From contig JAIOWW010000038.1 in the NCBI GenBank assembly GCA_021741925.1, positions 1-9,597 of the forward strand: a DNA stretch of 9,597 nt, read 5' to 3'. The notes beneath the pieces are model-generated. The model was not told the DNA's origin. It searched no databases and saw nothing but the letters and a program-made list of their open reading frames with translations. Below, in pieces: positions 6,717 through 9,597 of this stretch; position 1 is the stretch's first letter, and each line of letters begins with the position of its first letter. Source of the DNA: Pontimonas sp. (GTDB taxonomy: Bacteria; Actinomycetota; Actinomycetes; Actinomycetales; Microbacteriaceae). The position numbers and the translations under genes were made by a program.

Positions 6717-7519
6717 GAGCGGAGCTCGATGTCCGCTGTGCGCACAGAATCGGCCATGCCTGCCTCACCGGAAAGCAGAATTGAACGAGCTACCACCGCG
6801 TAGACAGGAGAGGTGTCCGGGAATAGCGACTTCGCTTGCGAGAGTTTGGCCCCCTGATATCCAAAACCCGGGGCCAAGATGGGCATGCCGGCATAGTCGC
6901 GCAGGTCTAGTCCAAAGTCCGCAAGGTCTACCGTCGCGCCCACGACAACACCGATGTGAGACTGTGTACCCGGATTCTCCCTGACCCACAGAGCTATGTC
7001 ATCCACAACTCCGTGCGCAAGGCTCTTGCCATCAGCGCGGACAGCTCTTTGGGTCTCATTCGCCTCCGGATTGGAAGTTGCTGCAAGAACAAAGACGCCC
7101 TTGGAATGCCGTGCGGCGAGGTCCAGGACGGGGGTTAGTGAGCCCACACCCTGATAGGGCACCACCGTGAGAAAGTCGACCTCAAAGTCAGATCCCGGCC
7201 TCAGCCACGCCTCCGCGTAGCCAGCCATAGTGGACCCAATATCACCTCGCTTTGCATCACCAATGACCGTGATCCCCTTTGCTCTGAGCTCGCCCAGCAG
7301 CACGGCAAGCTGACGCATACCGGCAACACCGTGTCGTTCGAAGAAAGCAACTTGGGGCTTCACAACACTGACGCCACTTGCCGACAGAGCCGGCACTATC
7401 GCGCTCACGAATGAGGCCAATCCCGCCTCGGTATTCGCGCACTCCCATGCCTCCAACACGCTCGCGTGCGGATCGATTCCCACACACAGCGTGCGGGTGT
7501 TCGCCGGCGTGTCAGCCAT
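6713..7519 (-). CDS. pyrF: Orotidine 5'-phosphate decarboxylase, long (mycobacterial) class
   Basis: PyrF decarboxylates OMP to UMP, the last step of de novo pyrimidine synthesis. The 268-residue protein belongs to the longer subgroup found in Actinobacteria, not the ~230-residue E. coli form. Visible motifs are GIDP (14-17), the Lys in VVKPQVAFFE (K54), the catalytic DAKRGDIGST (88-97, with D88, K90 and D93), GVVVGAT (190-196), the loop LAPGFGYQGAK (216-226) and the phosphate-gripping Arg in VVARS (R245). No key residue appears to be missing. The start is uncertain by one codon: ATG at 7519 shares one base with the carB stop (TGATG), and the adjacent GTG at 7522 would make a GTGA overlap. 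I chose the ATG, with CAGGGG 8 nt upstream as a possible ribosome binding site. Its position directly after carB marks the end of the pyr gene set, and the mIHF-gmk frame follows with a 4-bp overlap. Confidence 0.96.
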   Translation of the reverse strand: MADTPANTRTLCVGIDPHASVLEAWECANTEAGLASFVSAIVPALSASGVSVVKPQVAFFERHGVAGMRQLAVLLGELRAKGITVIGDAKRGDIGSTMAGYAEAWLRPGSDFEVDFLTVVPYQGVGSLTPVLDLAARHSKGVFVLAATSNPEANETQRAVRADGKSLAHGVVDDIALWVRENPGTQSHIGVVVGATVDLADFGLDLRDYAGMPILAPGFGYQGAKLSQAKSLFPDTSPVYAVVARSILLSGEAGMADSVRTADIELRS

Positions 7520-9597
7520 CACGACGACCCCTGCTCCCGTCGGCGTTGGTAGTCCTGAAGGCTCGTCACCTCGGGTGTTTCCGGTCGCTGTTCCAGGGAC
7601 GCCACTGCCGCACCAACTTGCGCAATCGTGGTGAAGAGTGCTTTGTCAGCGGCGACTGTGGCGGTGCGAATCTCATACCCATCAGCACGGGCGCTACGAC
7701 CACGGGGAGTGTTGATCACGATGTCTATCTTGTTGTCCTGAATGAGGTCAACCACGCTCGGCCCCTCGCCCGACCCCGACACCTCAGTGTGTTTGCGGAC
7801 CACTTCGGTCGCGATTCCGTATCGTGCGAGCGTCTCCGCAGTACCCTCGGTCGCCATCAGGTGGAAGCCAAGCTGACTGAGCCGGAGGACCGGCAAAATC
7901 ACACTGCGCTTGTCGCGATCGGCAACTGACACAAAAACAGTTCCCGATCGAGGTAGGCCTCCATAGGCCGCATCTTGGCTCTTCGCGAACGCCTTTGGGA
8001 ACGTGGAATCGATACCCATGACCTCTCCCGTTGACCGCATTTCGGGACCCAGAATAGAGTCCACGATGTCCCCCGAGGGTGTCCTGAAACGCTTGAACGG
8101 GAGAACCGCCTCCTTCACCGCGACAGGTGAATCTAGTGGTGGTCTCCGCCCATCTGTAGCGGGCAGGACGCCTGAATCAATCAGAGAGGTAATGCTGGAG
8201 CCCGCCATCACCAGTGATGCCGCCCGGGCAAGCTGGATACCTAACGCCTTCGAAACAAAAGGCACAGTCCGGCTGGCTCGAGGGTTTGCCTCTAGTACGT
8301 AGAGCACTCCCGCGGCGATCGCGAACTGCACGTTAATGAGTCCGCGCACGCCTATTCCCTGGGCAAGCTTTTCCACCGCTTCGCACACAGTGTCAACGAG
8401 GTCGCGTCCCAATGTCACCGGGGGCAGCGTGCAAGCCGAGTCACCCGAGTGGATCCCTGCTTCCTCAATGTGTTCCATCACACCGCCGATGTAGAGCTGT
8501 TCTCCATCGTAAATCGCGTCAACGTCGATTTCGACGGCGTCGTCAAGGAACCGATCGACCAGCAACGGCGCCTCGGGTCCAACAATCGCGAACTCCTCAA
8601 TCCGGTCAAAATAATCGACCAAACTTGCATGGTCATAAACGATTTCCATACCCCGCCCTCCGAGAACGTAACTGGGACGGACAAGCACTGGGTACCCAAT
8701 ATCGTGCGCGACTGCGAGAGCCTCCTCCGAGTTCGTGGCGGTGCCGTTCTTCGGAGCCACAAGTCCCGCCTCATCAAGGATTCTCGCGAACGAACCACGC
8801 TCTTCGGCGAGGTCAATGGCGCTGGGGGACGTGCCAAGAATCGGCACACCCGCCTCCTCGAGACCCTTGGCGAGACCCAAAGCTGTCTGTCCGCCCAGCT
8901 GCACCAGAACGCCGAGGAGGACTCCGCTCTGGCTCTCCTGATGGAGGACCTCAAGGACATCTTCCAGAGTTAAGGGTTCGAAATACAGTCGATCGCTGGT
9001 GTCATAGTCCGTCGACACCGTCTCAGGGTTGCAGTTGATCATGATGGTCTCGAAACCAGCGTCATGGAGGGCAAAAGCCGCATGCACGCAGGAATAGTCG
9101 AACTCGATTCCTTGACCAATTCGATTAGGCCCAGAACCCAAGATGACCACCTTGGTCTTCTCTGAAGGGGTGACTTCGGAGGTGAGGTCGTAACTTGAGT
9201 AGTGGTACGGCGTATATGCAGGAAACTCACCGGCACAAGTGTCGACAGTTTTGTAGACCGGTCGCATTCCTAGCTCATGGCGAAGGGACCGCACGTGGGC
9301 CTCAGTTGTGCCGCGGAGTTGGGCAATCTGAACGTCTGAGAGTCCATGGTCTTTGCCCAACCTCAGGAGCCCTGCGGAGAGCGCTTTGCCGTCACGGACT
9401 TCCTGAGCGACCTCATTGATGAGGGCAATCTGATCGAGGAACCACGGGTCTATTCCCGTCGCAACATAGAGCTCCTCCACGGTCGCGCCGGGTCGGAGCG
9501 CTTGTTGGACTGTGACGATGCGTCCATCGGTGGGGACGCGGGCAAGCCCCACGAGCTCAGCCGCCGTCAAGGGCTGCTCCCCCCAATGGAAGGAACT
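7519..9597 (-). CDS. carB: Carbamoyl-phosphate synthase large subunit, C-terminal part
   Basis: CarB makes carbamoyl phosphate from bicarbonate, ammonia delivered by CarA, and two ATP, feeding pyrimidine and arginine synthesis. The visible 692 residues are about the last two thirds of a protein of roughly 1,100; the N-terminal carboxyphosphate domain lies beyond the window. The frame is open to the edge and starts SSFHWGEQPLTAAELVGLAR, continuing the expected CarB sequence, so the TTG at 9570 is not a start. In visible numbering, the oligomerisation domain runs to about 135. The second ATP-grasp domain (about 145-550) begins with GSGPNRIGQGIEFDY (154-168) and includes VRPSYVLGGRGMEIVYD, the IHSGDSACTLPP segment and LEANPRASRTVPF (436-448). 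The allosteric MGS-like domain (about 555-680) has LMATEGTAETLARYGI, GPSVVDLI and DIVINTPRG. The stop overlaps the pyrF start. I see no frameshift or lost motif. Confidence 0.97.
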   Translation of the reverse strand, partial: SSFHWGEQPLTAAELVGLARVPTDGRIVTVQQALRPGATVEELYVATGIDPWFLDQIALINEVAQEVRDGKALSAGLLRLGKDHGLSDVQIAQLRGTTEAHVRSLRHELGMRPVYKTVDTCAGEFPAYTPYHYSSYDLTSEVTPSEKTKVVILGSGPNRIGQGIEFDYSCVHAAFALHDAGFETIMINCNPETVSTDYDTSDRLYFEPLTLEDVLEVLHQESQSGVLLGVLVQLGGQTALGLAKGLEEAGVPILGTSPSAIDLAEERGSFARILDEAGLVAPKNGTATNSEEALAVAHDIGYPVLVRPSYVLGGRGMEIVYDHASLVDYFDRIEEFAIVGPEAPLLVDRFLDDAVEIDVDAIYDGEQLYIGGVMEHIEEAGIHSGDSACTLPPVTLGRDLVDTVCEAVEKLAQGIGVRGLINVQFAIAAGVLYVLEANPRASRTVPFVSKALGIQLARAASLVMAGSSITSLIDSGVLPATDGRRPPLDSPVAVKEAVLPFKRFRTPSGDIVDSILGPEMRSTGEVMGIDSTFPKAFAKSQDAAYGGLPRSGTVFVSVADRDKRSVILPVLRLSQLGFHLMATEGTAETLARYGIATEVVRKHTEVSGSGEGPSVVDLIQDNKIDIVINTPRGRSARADGYEIRTATVAADKALFTTIAQVGAAVASLEQRPETPEVTSLQDYQRRREQGSS

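Noticed and set aside
6072..6803. A 243-codon open frame on the plus strand
   Set aside because: It is antisense to gmk and the end of pyrF. It has no recognisable motif and no convincing ribosome binding site, and the opposite strand is fully explained.
8412..9038. A 208-codon plus-strand frame rich in Arg, Pro and Ser
   Set aside because: It is antisense to the second ATP-grasp domain of carB. The Arg/Pro/Ser bias is typical of noncoding frames opposite GC-rich genes.
9568..9570. TTG as the start of a 683-residue CarB-like protein
   Set aside because: The frame continues upstream to the window edge with SSFHWGEQP, which is internal CarB sequence, so the gene is cut by the window and does not start here.
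1..9597. Mobile elements, CRISPR arrays, tRNA or rRNA genes, riboswitches
   Set aside because: Almost every base belongs to a recognised housekeeping gene. I saw no direct-repeat array, terminal inverted repeats, transposase, cloverleaf sequence or SAM-type leader before metK.

Overview
The window looks like a compact housekeeping segment of an actinobacterial chromosome, with moderately high GC (judged by eye, not counted). Every gene I can support lies on the minus strand, so transcription runs from high to low coordinates: carB (5' end beyond the window) > pyrF > mIHF-gmk > rpoZ > coaBC > metK > priA > fmt > rsmB (3' end beyond the window). This gene order is the classic actinobacterial one. 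Three proteins are also actinobacterial in type: an mIHF-like domain next to guanylate kinase, a PriA without helicase motifs, and a CoaBC with the PAMHTEMW form of its active-site motif. The tight packing, and my recollection of fused mIHF-Gmk proteins in relatives, make a small-genome Microbacteriaceae-like organism plausible, but this placement is tentative.

Layout. 9597-7519 is the C-terminal two thirds of the carbamoyl-phosphate synthase large subunit. 7519-6713 is orotidine 5'-phosphate decarboxylase; with carB it is the tail of the pyrimidine operon. 6716-5805 is one reading frame joining a nucleoid-protein domain (mIHF) to guanylate kinase. 5802-5545 is RNA polymerase omega. 5514-4327 is the bifunctional CoA biosynthesis enzyme, and 4317-3133 is S-adenosylmethionine synthetase. 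3136-1172 is the replication-restart protein PriA, 1133-213 is methionyl-tRNA formyltransferase, and 220-1 is the start of the 16S rRNA m5C methyltransferase RsmB.

No gap between genes exceeds 38 bp. Most junctions overlap or nearly touch, often as GTGA (the stop TGA sharing bases with a GTG start). I see no terminator, no promoter that I would defend, no RNA gene, no mobile element and no repeat array. The simplest reading is one long, translationally coupled polycistronic unit supplying nucleotides (carB, pyrF, gmk), cofactors (coaBC, metK) and core information processing (rpoZ, priA, fmt, rsmB).

I did not find an undescribed system. The best lead is the mIHF-guanylate kinase fusion, which has a Shine-Dalgarno-like site exactly at the domain junction. 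Secondary points are the missing flap cysteine in CoaBC, the degenerate PriA helicase core and the repeated GTGA junctions.
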